Under the pieces are notes generated by a model. The model did no database searches and was not told where the DNA came from. It saw only the letters and a program-made list of their open reading frames with translations. Shown here in pieces: positions 22,450 through 33,927 of a stretch of DNA of 64,000 bases (position 1 is the stretch's first letter; each line of letters begins with the position of its first letter). The stretch comes from Metaphire vulgaris (taxonomy: Eukaryota > Annelida > Clitellata > Crassiclitellata > Megascolecidae): positions 4,734,220-4,798,219 of the forward strand of contig CM030856.1 of the NCBI GenBank assembly GCA_018105865.1. The letters are read 5' to 3'. The translations under genes and the position numbers were made by a program.

Positions 22450-22925
22450 TGATCGTGTCTTGTCCTGTCTTTAACCGTCCTGTAACCCAACCAGGACACT
22501 TTGGTCTTCTTCTGTCCTTACAGCTGTCTGTTCATCTTCATACACTATACACTACCATTGTTACTTCAACCAGCCATTTCTCTACTCCTGCTTTCCATAG
22601 CCACCGTCTTATAACTTCTCTTGGGACCCTATCAAACGCCTTCTCTAAGTCCATCAATGCATAGCGTAAAGGTCTTTTGATGGCATGACATATCTTACAC
22701 ACTTGTCATACAACAAAATCTGCACCTGTCATACTTTATCCCTCACAGAATCCAAACGATTTTTGTCAATGTCAGTCTGTTCCCATATACTGCCCTTGAT
22801 AACTCCATCAACAACTTTCATGCCATGTCCCAGCAATTTTATTGGTCCATAGTTAATTTATGCGAACCACAGTCCATTGTATTCCATTTCTCTTTGTAGG
22901 CGAATATCAAAATGCTTCTTTTCCA
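22450..22925 (-). pseudogene. RTE-like reverse transcriptase fragment
   Basis: The minus strand reads NYGPIKLLGHGMKVVDGVI, RFGFCEG, then LMDLEKAFDRVPREVIRRWL and GVEKWLVEVTMVVYS. These correspond to RT blocks around the first catalytic aspartate: the RPI.LL..(G/M)KV..R(V/I)I region, FGF..G, and D.(E/S)KAFD. Two in-frame stops and a frameshift interrupt it. The downstream Tyr-x-Asp-Asp block is not present. It lies next to, and opposite in direction to, the CR1-like fragment at 22925-23400. Confidence 0.85.
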
Positions 22926-23400
22926 ATGCTCTGTTTTTTGTAAGTTACACTGGCTGCCCGTTGAACAGGGTTCATATTTATTCAAGACGAGTCTCCTGGT
23001 TTATAAAACACTGCAGTCCGGCTAACCTCAATATTTAAAATCAATGCTAGACACCACTCAAGAAAGTCTCATTCAATGAGATTCGCTAATTCATTGTTAA
23101 ATATACCCAGAACCAACACCGAAATCAGTAAGAGAACTTTTTCCAATATCTGGCCATAAAGCATGGAACTCACTTCCCTCGGCTGTCATATCTTCCAAAG
23201 ACTTGAGTATTTTCCGATCTAGACTAAAAACCCATCTCTTTAAATTTACATATCCTACAGCTCTGCCTCGCTGTTTCTCACTGACTGATTCCTGGAATGA
23301 CCTGGCCTTTTGCTAATGAATTTGAAGTACCGTCGATCGGTTCCTTCTGAGCATTAGAAATTTTGCTATAAAAGTGCATAATTATTATGAAGAAAGTTGG
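22925..23400 (+). pseudogene. CR1-like retrotransposon, C-terminus and 3' tail
   Basis: Starts with a frame reading LHWLPVEQ, the LHWLP(V/I) motif of CR1-type RT C-termini. After stops it continues GHKAWNSLPSAVISSKDLSI, then FRSRLKTHLF. The 3' end repeats TTGAAGTACCGTCGATCGG and GCTATAAAAGTGCATAATTA. The copy is 5' truncated and frameshifted. Confidence 0.85.
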
Positions 23401-23442
23401 ATTAAATGAAAGACAAAGCAAATATCTGATAGGCTTGATGGT

Positions 23443-23464
23443 CAATATATATATATATATATAC

Positions 23465-23505
<41 letters not shown>

Positions 23506-23790
23506 AAAATGGTAAATGCTGACTTGCCTAGCAACATTACAACACTGCACATATATGCACGTATACAAAGTAAACAATTATATATACATATATATACTGT
23601 ACATACATACATACATACATGCATACAGAAAAACATACATACAAACTAAGGTCACATATATTAAATACAGTGTACAAGTATATAATATATGTGTATATAT
23701 ATTATATATATACATACCTACATACATACATGCATGCATGCATACATACATACATACATACATACATACATACAGATATACACTAATATG
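23443..23790. repeat. (TA)n and (CATA)n microsatellite cluster
   Basis: TA arrays at about 23443-23500 and CATA arrays at about 23602-23645 and 23713-23775. Open frames here (Tyr/Ile/Thr/His or Met/Cys/Val rich) are artefacts. Confidence 0.9.
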
Positions 23791-24720
23791 AATGGCACTC
23801 TTTTTTGTTATGTACAGACAAATAGATGAAGATGAACTGGTGATGAGAAAATCTAATTAATATAAACCAGACTTGTCAGGCAAATTTGTCAAACTGATAT
23901 AAAAAAATACTCTGTTAGGACATCAGATATTCATTGTATCAATTAAGATAATTACGATGTAAGTTTAGTGTGAGTTTTACAAGTAATATTTCAACAGAAT
24001 TTATTCCAGACATTAGAACAAATGGCTAACAACAAACTCATTGACACATAAAATCAACAAGCAAAAACAAAAACTGGAAAACAATTAAATGAAAAACAGA
24101 CGATAAAGTCATCACAAGGCAATGAAATCTTGAACAACATATTTATGCTAACAACCAAAATAACCATAAAATAAAAACAATTTTAACATTTCAATTGCTA
24201 ATTCTGCCCTGTTAGACAAATGTTTCACGCTAAAAATCCCTTCTAAAGCTGCTGCTGAACTAAAGCTGAACCAAGTTTGAGGTTTTATTTTTTTTTAAAT
24301 TTTGAAAATCATCGTGACAATAATTTCACAATCAGGCTTCCACAAAAATAAGTCACTGACTGGACATGGTCTAAAATCTCATTTGAATGAAGTGGTCTCG
24401 GCATTAGTACAACTCTAATGAAATTTCTGCCATTATAGAGATGCCAAGTCTAATCTATTAAATTGGTAAGAGAGCCTGTTGTTGAACTCTCTCATCATCA
24501 CTCTAGGATCTGCAAATCAAACTAAATTCACATATCTTTCAGCTGTATTCTTCTTAATGTCTCACCCTCTTACTCTTCACATATATCTCGAATGTTGATT
24601 TGTGGATGAATATGGAGTATCATGATTGTGGATGGATATCAAGTATCATAATTTGATATTGTTGGCATAATTTGATATAGTTGGCATCTAGCTATGTTAT
24701 AGCGCTATAGAAATTGTCGA

Positions 24721-24751
<31 letters not shown>

Positions 24752-24753
24752 TG

Positions 24754-24784
<31 letters not shown>

Positions 24785-25378
24785 TGTCTACTGATATGGA
24801 GTATGACAACTGATTCTTTTGGGGGCATCAAACTGGCACCATTGAAGTCCACAATTATATTTATCAATACTTCTTGTGGACCCAATGATTGCCATCATAT
24901 CAATATAATACAAGCAAAGGATTAGATGATCTAATAATGAGAATGATTAGTAAAACTATTGAGAGAAAACTATTACAGTCCTATGTGCAAAAAGAATGCC
25001 TAGCTGGATGTGTGTGGCACATTGAAATTGCTGCAATTGTTACAAGGGTCTGTTAACATAATACACAGTTTTTCCCAAGACTTTTCAAGTGACATTCATG
25101 TGTTCTGTGTGCTGTCAATTTCTAACATCTCTCGTGTTTCTTTTGCTTGCCTAGACTAGATCTAGTTAAAATATTACGGTAATTTCATAAGGAAAATTTT
25201 CCCAAGTAAGCTAGAAATTTTCGAGCCACTTAATAGAGCAATGTTGCTCTGATCTTCATCATTCAATTTCTATTGAGAACATCACAGCAGCTTATATTCT
25301 TATTATTTACACCAGAAAACTCTCCACATTTGTGACTAAAATTAGTAAATAAAGAGCTGTGGCAGACATCTCTAACAA
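23791..25378. other. Intronic sequence; SINE-like tail at 24665-24783
   Basis: At 24681 the motif GGCATCTAGCTATGTTATAG plus CGCTATAGAAATTGTCG leads into two TAA arrays (24720-24783), the cleanest copy of this SINE-like end in the window. The remainder is AT-rich and unassigned. Confidence 0.6.
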
Positions 25379-25615
25379 CAGAGGTGTCGCATAATGGTAG
25401 TCTAGGGATGCCTGAGGATCAACAAAAATGTTTGGGGGTACAAAATAATTGAAACAAATGACATTCTATATCTCATTAAACTGCTGATAACCTTTATTTG
25501 CTCGTTAAGGGCGCAAAATGTCTACTTCACCCCAGGCGATGACCTTAATTTTTTAATAAGATTTTTTGTGCTGGGATGGCAACCCCCCCCCCCCAAAGGC
25601 TAAGCGATGCCACTG
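25379..25615. mobile_element. hAT-like MITE, 237 bp, diverged
   Basis: The left end CAGAGGTGTCGCATAATGG and minus-strand right end CAGTGGCATCGCTTAGCC are imperfect inverted repeats. Flanks TCTAACAA and TCTTATTA agree at 5 of 8 bases, so the duplication is weak. A minus-strand copy of the CAAGCAAAAAAGGTCA-type motif is near 25490-25510. A poly-C run lies before the right end. Confidence 0.6.
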
Positions 25616-27122
25616 TCTTATTACAATAGTAGGAACATTTACAAACTTCAAGATGAATCAAGGCTTCTACCTTGAAGAAGGGTTAACTTCAAGAAAAGAG
25701 TCAGATACGAAAGAATGAGAACAACTGCCAAGATCAAGATCGTAGAGTTTTTGAAGATCTCACCTGTTGAAATCCACTCTTCTTCTGTTGCAAGAAAATA
25801 AAGTTCATGTCTGAAGATGAAAGAGTTCAAAATTTCTGTCTGCACCTAGAAAACCTCAATTTCACTGAATGCTGTGCGACCAACCCCTTACTTAAACATA
25901 TCTGCTGACTGTTCAATAGAATACAAACAATGTTCAATTTTCCAAGAATTTTCAATGGAGTTTGTACTACTACGACCGTAAACTACTGTCCAAACTCTAT
26001 TGGGGAGACAAACGGCTACAAATCAAAATTTTCATCCTCCACACTAGGGTTGGATTCAATCAATGGGGAATTAGACCTTCACACCTCTCCTAGTATATAA
26101 AACACTGAGTACAAATGCGTCAGCTATCCGTAAAATCTAATTTCATATTTCGGATTTGTTTCATTGTAAAATCTAACTTAACTGCATTGTTTTGTAACTT
26201 ATCTATGGAACGACCCTCATAATATTTATGACTGTTATTTCTAAAATAGCCAATGGATAATTATTCCATATCTTAATAAGTATTATCAAACTGGCAATCC
26301 TTAGAACTCAGAATGCACGAATCTTGAGACGTTCTTATCTTTTTTGAGTAATACCCACAACAAATCTATCATTCCAAGGTCGATGTGCAAGATAAATCTA
26401 AAATGCATTTAAAAAACCTCAGACAAAAATTATATTGGATGTCTTTAAAAAGATTTTATGATGAAACCCATGTCAAATCCTTTCGAGTCGTATTTCAACT
26501 CTATTGCTGCATTGAAATATACTGATATCGTTTATGGTCTTATATTTCTGTCTACAAATCTAAATGCAAACAAATAACCTTTATGGCTAATGTGAACTGA
26601 TCAGAACCGCATCTCAGACATCATTATGATTTGATATCTTTGACAGTTGTGAAATGGCAATACATTCACATAGTTATTTTCTGCATAACTTTATAACAGC
26701 ACTCTGTTTTACGACCTTAGGATGGCAGCACTAGAGTAAATCTGATAAATGATTATTAGTTGAAGCTATCGCAACATCATTCAGCTAAAACACACAACTT
26801 AATTCTGTTTAACGCCTCTAGAGAAATTTTAAAATCCAGTACGGCACCACCACACGACAAGAAGCGGAACTTTTCCATTTTCTGTCTTACTAGAACCTTC
26901 CCAGCATCAAAACTTCTCGGATCAAACTGGAAATGTTCGTTCAGCTCAGAAAAAAGAAAAATTGCAAAACGAACAAGAGAAACCATCACAGAATAGAAAC
27001 TATCACAACCAATGAACACGAATAAGCAATCTATCATAACAACTCCTTCTAATATAATAGATCATGCATGGTTCATACAAACTTCTCTTCAGTGTTTTGC
27101 TCTAACATATATTATTATTATA

Positions 27123-27157
<35 letters not shown>

Positions 27158-27318
27158 CCTGCTAAATTCAATTGAAATTCTAGCAAATTTAAATACAACA
27201 TGACGTTGCAAACAATAATTTCTTAGTTAAATTTCCCTTGATCGAGCGATTTTTTAAATGCTAATATCCAGATTCTACTTGATTTTAACCAAGTCAAATG
27301 AATTCAGTAGCAGCTCAC
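25616..27318. other. Intron flanking the Ig2 exon
   Basis: AT-rich intron. A (TTA)n array lies at about 27110-27157. Open frames at 26760-26996 (plus) and 26777-27037 (minus) overlap each other and match no family I know. No splice-supported exon recognised. Confidence 0.45.
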
Positions 27319-27588
27319 CTTTAATGATCAGTTTGATTTCGTGCGAAACTCGACCGACAACATTCTGAAAGGTGCACGAGTATACGCCGCCGTCCGTCCG
27401 CTGTAAGTTGTTCAGCTGGATGTGATTGTCTTTGACGATTGTACGTTGATTGGAGACGATTTCCTTGTCGTCCTTGTGCCAAAGAGTGATTGGCTCCGGA
27501 GTAGCAGACGCTTCGCAGAAGATGTCGATAGTGTCGCCCTCCTTCTGAATGAGGAAACTTGGTGAAACCTCTCCAAGAACAGGAGGAG
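27319..27588 (-). CDS. IGSF9: IGSF9-like exon encoding Ig domain 2
   Basis: The acceptor TGCTTTAG ends at 27589 and the donor GTGAGC begins at 27318. The exon is 270 bases, phase 1 to phase 1, encoding a complete Ig fold in one exon. After a partial codon it reads PPVLGEVSPSFLIQKEGDTI, the first cysteine in DIFCEASATPEP, the core tryptophan in ITLWHKDDKEI, LNNLQRTDGGVYSC with the second cysteine, and ends EIKLIIK plus one base. The trailing G joins AC of the next exon to give Asp. The opening PP, the position just before the Ig3 exon and the matching phases identify it as Ig2, which in this family helps mediate homophilic adhesion. Frame intact. Confidence 0.93.
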
Positions 27589-27805
27589 CTAAAGCATTTC
27601 AGTAAATAGAAAGCATTAATTACAAAGAACACAACATCCACTATATATGTTTACTTCCACAATCCACAACAGAATTCAGTTGTACACATAATTAACCCTC
27701 TTGGCTTTAACAACAACAACAACAACAACAACAGCAGCAGCAATACTGTAACAACAAATTTCTGAAGTTGAAGCTTAGAGCCAAATTTTACAAATCTGAA
27801 TTATC
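27589..27805. repeat. Intron start with (CAA)n repeat
   Basis: A CAA/CAG trinucleotide run lies at 27708-27741. Nothing else is visible between the Ig2 acceptor and the next transposon. Confidence 0.7.
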
Positions 27806-28086
27806 GGTTCACCGACATTTGCGCGACCGACATTTGCGCGCCAACATTAGCGCGCCAACATTAGCGCGTATTTCGAGGAAGCACGAATTGCGCACGCACG
27901 AATTGCGCTATAAATTAAAAGTCATCGGTGTTTTAGTAACTATAGTCTGAATCTTAACTCAAAATCAAACCCTAACTCTAACCCTAACCCCAATTATATC
28001 AACTAATATCACACAAATGTCGTCGCGCAAGTGTCGTCGCGCAAATGTCGGCGCGCAAATGTCGGTCGCGCATTTGACGGGTCACC
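27806..28086. mobile_element. CpG-rich inverted-repeat element, 281 bp, 8-bp target duplication
   Basis: The left end GGTTCACCGACATTTGCGCG and minus-strand right end GGTGACCCGTCAAATGCGCG lead into the same GACCGACATTTGCGCGCC block. GAATTATC lies on both sides exactly (27798-27805 and 28087-28094). Each end holds several tandem copies of an ACATTTGCGCG-like unit. The centre contains CCCTAA units. An 8-bp duplication fits hAT, P or Merlin elements; the GGT terminus is unlike the CAG ends of the other hATs here, so the superfamily is left open. Confidence 0.82.
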
Positions 28087-28094
28087 GAATTATC

Positions 28095-28627
28095 CCGGTT
28101 GCATAATATTTTTTTTCATATACACTTGAAAAACTGAAATAGAAAATATGCTTAGAAAGAGGGCTTAATGAAGAGATGTCAGATGTAACTATTCTCTGAT
28201 TGTCATCAGTTCCTAAATGACAGTCCACCCGATGATTGTTTAGCAAACAACTAAATTAGATTTTGAAGCAGCTAAACAACTTAACAAGAGACTTCTACTT
28301 GTAAGTTGTAACCACACTGCTTCAGACTGTAAAACCACATCAAATCTCACACGAATTAAAACATATTAATATACAAAAGCCATACACGAGGCAGCAAACT
28401 TCTGGAATGCAAATTCACTTGAAGCTAATATTTTCTAGTAATACTTCTGCCATCTAGAGAATGAATGATACAAATGTTTTCAACGCACAGTACACTTGTT
28501 ACATATGCTGCTGCCATCTACTGAATACAGAAATACTTCAATATTCTTAATACTGTAGGCGTATGCACGATTCATATAGAACAATCTTTCACAGGTTTTA
28601 CTATTATTATTATTATTATTATTATCG

Positions 28628-28674
<47 letters not shown>

Positions 28675-31646
28675 TCTTGTGTGCTATATTACCAAAATAT
28701 CAAGAGCAAGGGCACATTACAGAGTCCAATAAAAATAAATAAAATAACAGTCATCAACAAAAAATATAAATGGGAAACAATCTAAGGCAGAAGAGAATAA
28801 GATTTTCTAAACAAATAAGTCTTTAGATTTTTCTTAAAGGATGTCAGAGAACAGGATGATTTCACAATTATCGGTAGATCCATAAATTTTGGTAAGAACA
28901 ATTAAAATATCCAAACTTCAAAAGTACTATTAATGCAAAAATCAGATCATAAGCAAATTCTGCAAGTTAACATTGTTGCATGGAATGGAGTTTTGATTTT
29001 AAACTACCGGTATATTTAGAACATGTCACTAAGTATCTAGCTAAGTAATTTGGATGAATAAGACATGAATTGGAATAAGACAGATTGACCCTGGTAACTG
29101 TTGAGAAATTTCTTCTAAGTTCTAGATATCATAAAACTGTGTTCCAAAAATGCATGTACTGCACTACCGGTAACTCAAAATTTCCAAAGCAAGAATTTTT
29201 AAGAAATGCCCAACGACAAATTTCAATGAGCTCTCCTTTCTGAAACATTTTCCTGATCTGTTATTGAGTCTAAAAGTCTAAAATTGGCTTATACTTAATC
29301 TATACATTATTTGTCTTGTCACAGCTGTCAAATATCAATTATTATGAGGGTCCTGAGAGAACATTTTAGCACCACTTTTGGGCAAACAACACAGGTTCTT
29401 TGAAATCACTTAATTCAGTAAAATTGCATCAACATTTATATTCACCTGTATATATACATATAGATGGAATGAGATTAACAACGGAAAAAATAAATGGAAA
29501 AGTTTTGTGTCTAGCTATTGCCGCTAATGAGCTGGCAGAAAGCAACTATGATGATGATGATGATATAAATATATACAATATTATACATATATATATATAT
29601 ATGTGTGTGTGTGAGTGTGCATGTGCACGCGCGTGTGTGTGTACACATGCACACACACACATACAGGCAATGCATTATCACACTCAGTGTTTGACTGCTT
29701 GATTTTTATACAGGCATTGGCGGTCGGACTACTCCCATACAAAAATTTTGTACCTCCAGTGGGGGGGGGGGTTGAACAGCTACAAACTAAAATGCTCAGC
29801 TTCAATGGGAGACCAGTCTCTCGACCAGAGGAGGTCAACCTCCCCTCCCCAAATCACACCAATGAAGCAAAACACAAATCACAGCGTGTTTAACACTCTA
29901 TGTTCAGAACACAACCCAACAATGAGACAACAATAGTCTGAAGTTAACATGTAGCTGCTTCAAATTTTTAAATTTTGCATTTGACCTTGAAATTCTAAAC
30001 ATAAGTGAGATTTCTCAGATAGATCATCTCTTTGATGCGTGGGACAGCTACCTCCTCCCACCTTTTCTGAAAATAACCAAGTGAAATCTGTTAGTCTTTT
30101 ATATAACCTTTTCGGCCGTTCCTAAACCTTATCGCCAAAAGCAATATTGGCCTTCAGTAGAAAATACCAAGCTGGGAAAGGATGAAGAAAATCAAAGAGC
30201 ACCATTGAAGCAAAATATGTTTATGAAAAGAATAACACGAGTCTCAAGTGTGTTATATTCTTATAAAAGTTTACTGGAAAAAGCAATTTAAAACTGATTT
30301 ACAGAGTCACAAGAAATGAATAGAAAAATCAATGGCCGAGACTAATAGACCGAAACGACACAGAACTCTTCCACATATGCAAGCGCGCGCTTTCTTCCTT
30401 TCATCGAAACCAGTGAATTCGCTGGGTCTCATCTCATCAGACGCATCGTTGGCTTTCAATCTTCTGCTAAGAACCACATTTTCTTGGGCTATATCATCAG
30501 ATTATTAGCCTTCACTGGCCAATTAGGCACCAAAGCATATCACCAGAATTCATCTCATATAAAAGAAGAAATAATTACCTGGTATACATATCAAAGACCT
30601 CCACCTCCTTCTCTCTCTCTCACACACACACAAAGACTATCTGCTTTAGACAGATGCCTAAAAAACACTTTAATTGTGGAAATACACTGAAAGACACTGA
30701 ATTATACTTTTAAAAAATTTTTGATTTACTTTTACTGTAGTTTTTATTACTGGATATACATTCCCTGGTCTTGTAGTTTAATGACTGATTCTCTTTGCTG
30801 ACTGCATTTTATTGATCTCCTCAAAGCATCTTCAACAAAGGCATTCATTCCATCTATCATGAAGATGAAAACTAGTTTTGTTGCATCGTCAGAAATCTAA
30901 ATTTTTTGCAATATTTTCATAATTTCAAATCCCAATATTAGTGCTAAAAGTTGAGGTGTTCATCAGATGATGAAGACTAAAGCAAAGTCAGTTGGACACT
31001 TGATTAGCAGCCAGAGAAAAAGCAGCGAGATACAGAAAATCTGAATGTCTCTCTGTCTCTCTCTCTCTGTCTCTGTCTCTGTCTCTGTCTCTCTCTCATT
31101 CTTGAATCAATCACTCTGATGATAGATTTGTATGGTGCAGAGAGTAACAAAATAGTAACAAAATAACACGCTTGGACCAAGAACAGTGGTGCAGACACAA
31201 TAGGCTAACGTCAATCATCGAGTTTGAAAAACTAGATTGAGCCAATTAACACAAAGCATTCCTACACAATAAAGAACTAAGAGATTCTAATAAACTTGTG
31301 GCCAATGCTTGAGCAAATACATTTGAACAGATGATGACTAAGGCTTACAGGAAAGTCTTCACTCTGAGTCTATTACTCACAGTCAGAAACAGGCTAACTT
31401 AAGACATGAAGTACAAACCAATATAATTGACTTTCTAATCAATTATAAAGAAATTGTTAAGAGGTCATTCCGTAGAAATTGACACGGATTTGTCTATCTA
31501 AAACAAGTGTCAGTGACTGCAATTTTTGCTTTAGGCTCATTGCTCTTTAAATCCTGCAACTTTTCAATGTTGGACACCTTCAATTAAGGAGATGCAATAT
31601 GGTAAATACGTGCTCATACTAACATAAACTTATTTCAAGAGTCAAG
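28095..31646. other. Intronic sequence with simple repeats
   Basis: (TTA)n at 28599-28673 is followed by a GTGTGCTATATTACC block that may be an inverted, diverged SINE-like end. TA/TG/CA repeats occupy 29585-29662, and CT-rich runs 30610-30632 and 31048-31096. A segment at 29720-29850 contains a G-run and may be a decayed MITE. No gene recognised. Confidence 0.5.
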
Positions 31647-31836
31647 CAGGGGTGTAGCCAGGAATTTGATTTGGGAGGGTATAAATGTTTTGGGTGGGTA
31701 TAAATCTTAACTATAAACCACATAAACCATATAAACCACATATAACCACATGTAAATCACATTAAAAAACTTTAAGGTAGACTGATTTTGGGGGATATAT
31801 ATACCGATATACCCCCCCCCCGTCGCTACGCCCCTG
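31647..31836. mobile_element. hAT-like MITE, 190 bp, with a later element inserted at its right end
   Basis: The left end CAGGGGTGTAGCCAGG and minus-strand right end CAGGGGCGTAGCGACG are inverted repeats. GAGTCAAG precedes it. The sequence after its end, once the following element is removed, is GAGTCATA, agreeing at 6 of 8 bases. The last four bases of this element form part of the target duplication of the next one, which fixes the order of insertion. Confidence 0.8.
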
Positions 31837-31840
31837 GAGT

Positions 31841-32660
31841 TAGGGTTACCATACGTCCGGGTTTCTCTGACATGTCCTCTGTTTGGGCAGAGAGTGTCCG
31901 GGCGTCCGGGCGGCTTTTCAGACAAAGTCCGGGTTTGTCCGGTTTTTGGCCAGTCCCGATTTTTAACGCATGGAATGCTGTATATTAGCACAGCGTTTTT
32001 TTGTCAGTCACCATTATTAACAGGTTGAATACCGTCACAATAAGCGATCCAGCTATATTTAGCTCAATTTAGCATTCGTCATCAGAAATTCTGCTTCCAA
32101 TAAACTTTTTACACTGGATTAGAGCAAATACATTTGAACAAATATGTTCAGAGTGTTAACGTGAAACTTCACATACTCTTACAAACAAATTTCTCACAGT
32201 CAAAACCGGCTAAAAGCTTAAAGTTTAAAGTTTATATGTACAAACCAAGTGGTGGTTCCAGGATTTCTTGGAGGGGATGATTCCGGATGAAATTAATTCA
32301 TTGTGTTGGTGGGGAGATGAAAAGAGAAGAAACAAAATCAATAAACTTTGTATAAAAAGACTTAGTGACGGGAAATTTTCCCTTTAAAAATAGGTCGATA
32401 AGCAAAAATGAGGCCTTCAATTAAGGTTTCCGTAATATTTTTACTAGACCTTTACCTAAAAATAGGCTTGACAAGCAAAAAAAAAAGTCCGGTGGGGGAA
32501 GCATCTCCACTCGTCCCCACGTGTAACCGCCACTGCAGCACTTAATATTGGTAAGATTTGAATCTTTTCTATAAACACCGCGAACCGCGAAACTCTGCCC
32601 AGAGGCCCGGAAACTTTAGAAAGTGTCCTCTTTTTCCATCTGACAATTATGGTAACCCTA
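31841..32660. mobile_element. hAT-type element, 820 bp, exact 8-bp target duplication
   Basis: The left end TAGGGTTACCATACGTCCGG and minus-strand right end TAGGGTTACCATAATTGTCA share 13 terminal bases. CCTGGAGT flanks both sides exactly (31833-31840 and 32661-32668). A GGACA(T/C)GTCC-like and CCGGGCGTCCGGGC-rich subterminal region follows the left end. It carries a further probable MITE at 32247-32535. No transposase is recognised. Confidence 0.88.
32247..32535. mobile_element. Probable nested hAT-like MITE
   Basis: Left CAAGTGGTGGTTCCAGG and minus-strand right CAGTGGCGGTTACACG are imperfect inverted repeats. The interior has two GACAAGCAAAAA-type motifs (32397-32412 and 32468-32488). No target duplication is recognisable, so the boundaries are approximate. 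Confidence 0.5.
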
Positions 32661-33057
32661 CCTGGAGTCATATTTATACACAACTGAGCTGTTTTGACCA
32701 ACATTGGTAGAAGCACTGGCACATTTATACACTCTTCATCACTGATCTGGATGCATGTTCCTAAGCACAGGCTGGGTCCACATAGCTCTTGGGAACTTGT
32801 AGTCTACTTTCCAGGTCTGGCAATTGTTAATTCTATATTGTAAAAGCTGTGATCACTTGATTCTCAATATAAAACTGTCAGAACATTGTATAAATGCTCC
32901 ATTGGAAGTAATTTCTGCAAATAATCACACTTGCAAGATATGCCGACTTGTAGTGCCATTTTGTTAATGCACTTGACTTCAGTTGATGGTCACTTCTAGA
33001 TAGGAACAGTAAGTAGGTTCAGGCAGTTGATGGAAGAGTTTGAATTTTTATTTAACT

Positions 33058-33180
33058 AAGAAAGCATAGTAAACTAAAATTTTCATTTAAATAAGAAAGC
33101 ATAGCAAACTAAAATTTTCATTTAAATAAGAAAGCATAGCAAACTAAAATTTTCATTTAAATAAGAAAGCATAGCAAACT
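33058..33180 (+). repeat. 35-bp tandem repeat, 3.5 copies
   Basis: The unit begins AAGAAAGCATAGCAAACTAA and continues AATTTTCATTTAAAT. Starts fall at 33058, 33093, 33128 and 33163, an exact 35-base period with one base change in the first unit. The near-identity indicates recent expansion. Confidence 0.95.
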
Positions 33181-33310
33181 AATCAGGAGTTTAGATTCAA
33201 ATTCCGGAAAATTTTTGCAAAGTTCTACACCTACTATTGTTATTATGTGAACGGGTACAAACTGTGTGATAATTAATACATGTAGATAGTTGAGGGTTAG
33301 GGTTAGTTGA

Positions 33311-33425
33311 AACAGTAAACGGATTCAAAGGCTATCTCGATAAACTAGGTTATTGAATGCAGATAGTTACATCAGTGGTTTTCACACAGGCTTACTTAGC
33401 CTACTAAACCACTTAAAATCACAGT
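33311..33425 (+). repeat. Dispersed repeat shared with 59207-59304
   Basis: About 100 bp matches the reverse complement of 59207-59304, for example AAACGGATTCAAAG, GATAAACTAGGTTAT and ACATCAGTGGTTTTCACACA. The AGTGGTTTTCACACAGGC module then continues as in the 38668 SINE, so this is a head-less SINE copy. Confidence 0.75.
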
Positions 33426-33866
33426 GTTATTATTATAGTTCAATCACACATAGTGCGGATTTTCATTACATTTTATATTAATCCTGTGGGACTTTATTTC
33501 ATATCATTGATGAAATGCAAGCTCTTTCGACATCAGCACACCACTGCCGGGAAGGATTACTGGAAAAGAATAAACAATCGGAATGGAATATCAAGAATTC
33601 ATTTTCTCAGCAGTTAAACCTGTCTCATGCTGCATTCGAGGGATTGCTGGTCCATTCAAACAGAGGAGGCGCTAAGAGGAGTCAAATATCCCAAAGTCAC
33701 AAAGACTCTGGATAATAAACTTTATGCCCCATGGCATTATGGCATTAGGGGCAGAGTGCCACATCAAACGATATGACGTCAAGAAGATTGAAATGCCACT
33801 GCGTTGAAAACTTACATGAACTCCTAATACCATTTTAAGAAAATCATCTTAACTTGTGACTCATTG

Positions 33867-33927
<61 letters not shown>

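Larger units (their letters stand above)
8856..27588 (-). other. IGSF9: IGSF9/Turtle-like gene, visible part (Ig2 to Ig4)
   Basis: Four exons on the minus strand, in the order expected for an IGSF9/Turtle receptor, span 18.7 kb. Intron sizes from 5' to 3' are about 7.4, 2.0 and 8.5 kb. All visible boundaries are phase 1, the usual arrangement for extracellular Ig modules. IGSF9/Turtle proteins are single-pass neuronal adhesion receptors with five Ig and two FN3 domains that act in dendrite branching, axon patterning and synapse formation. No exon for the signal peptide, Ig1, Ig5, FN3 or membrane segment was found, so the remaining sequence on both sides is taken as intron. The gene assignment rests on remembered family features, not a database search. 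Confidence 0.85.

Noticed and set aside
29720..29850. Possible MITE around the poly-G run
   Set aside because: Resembles decayed MITE bodies, but no inverted ends or duplication could be paired.
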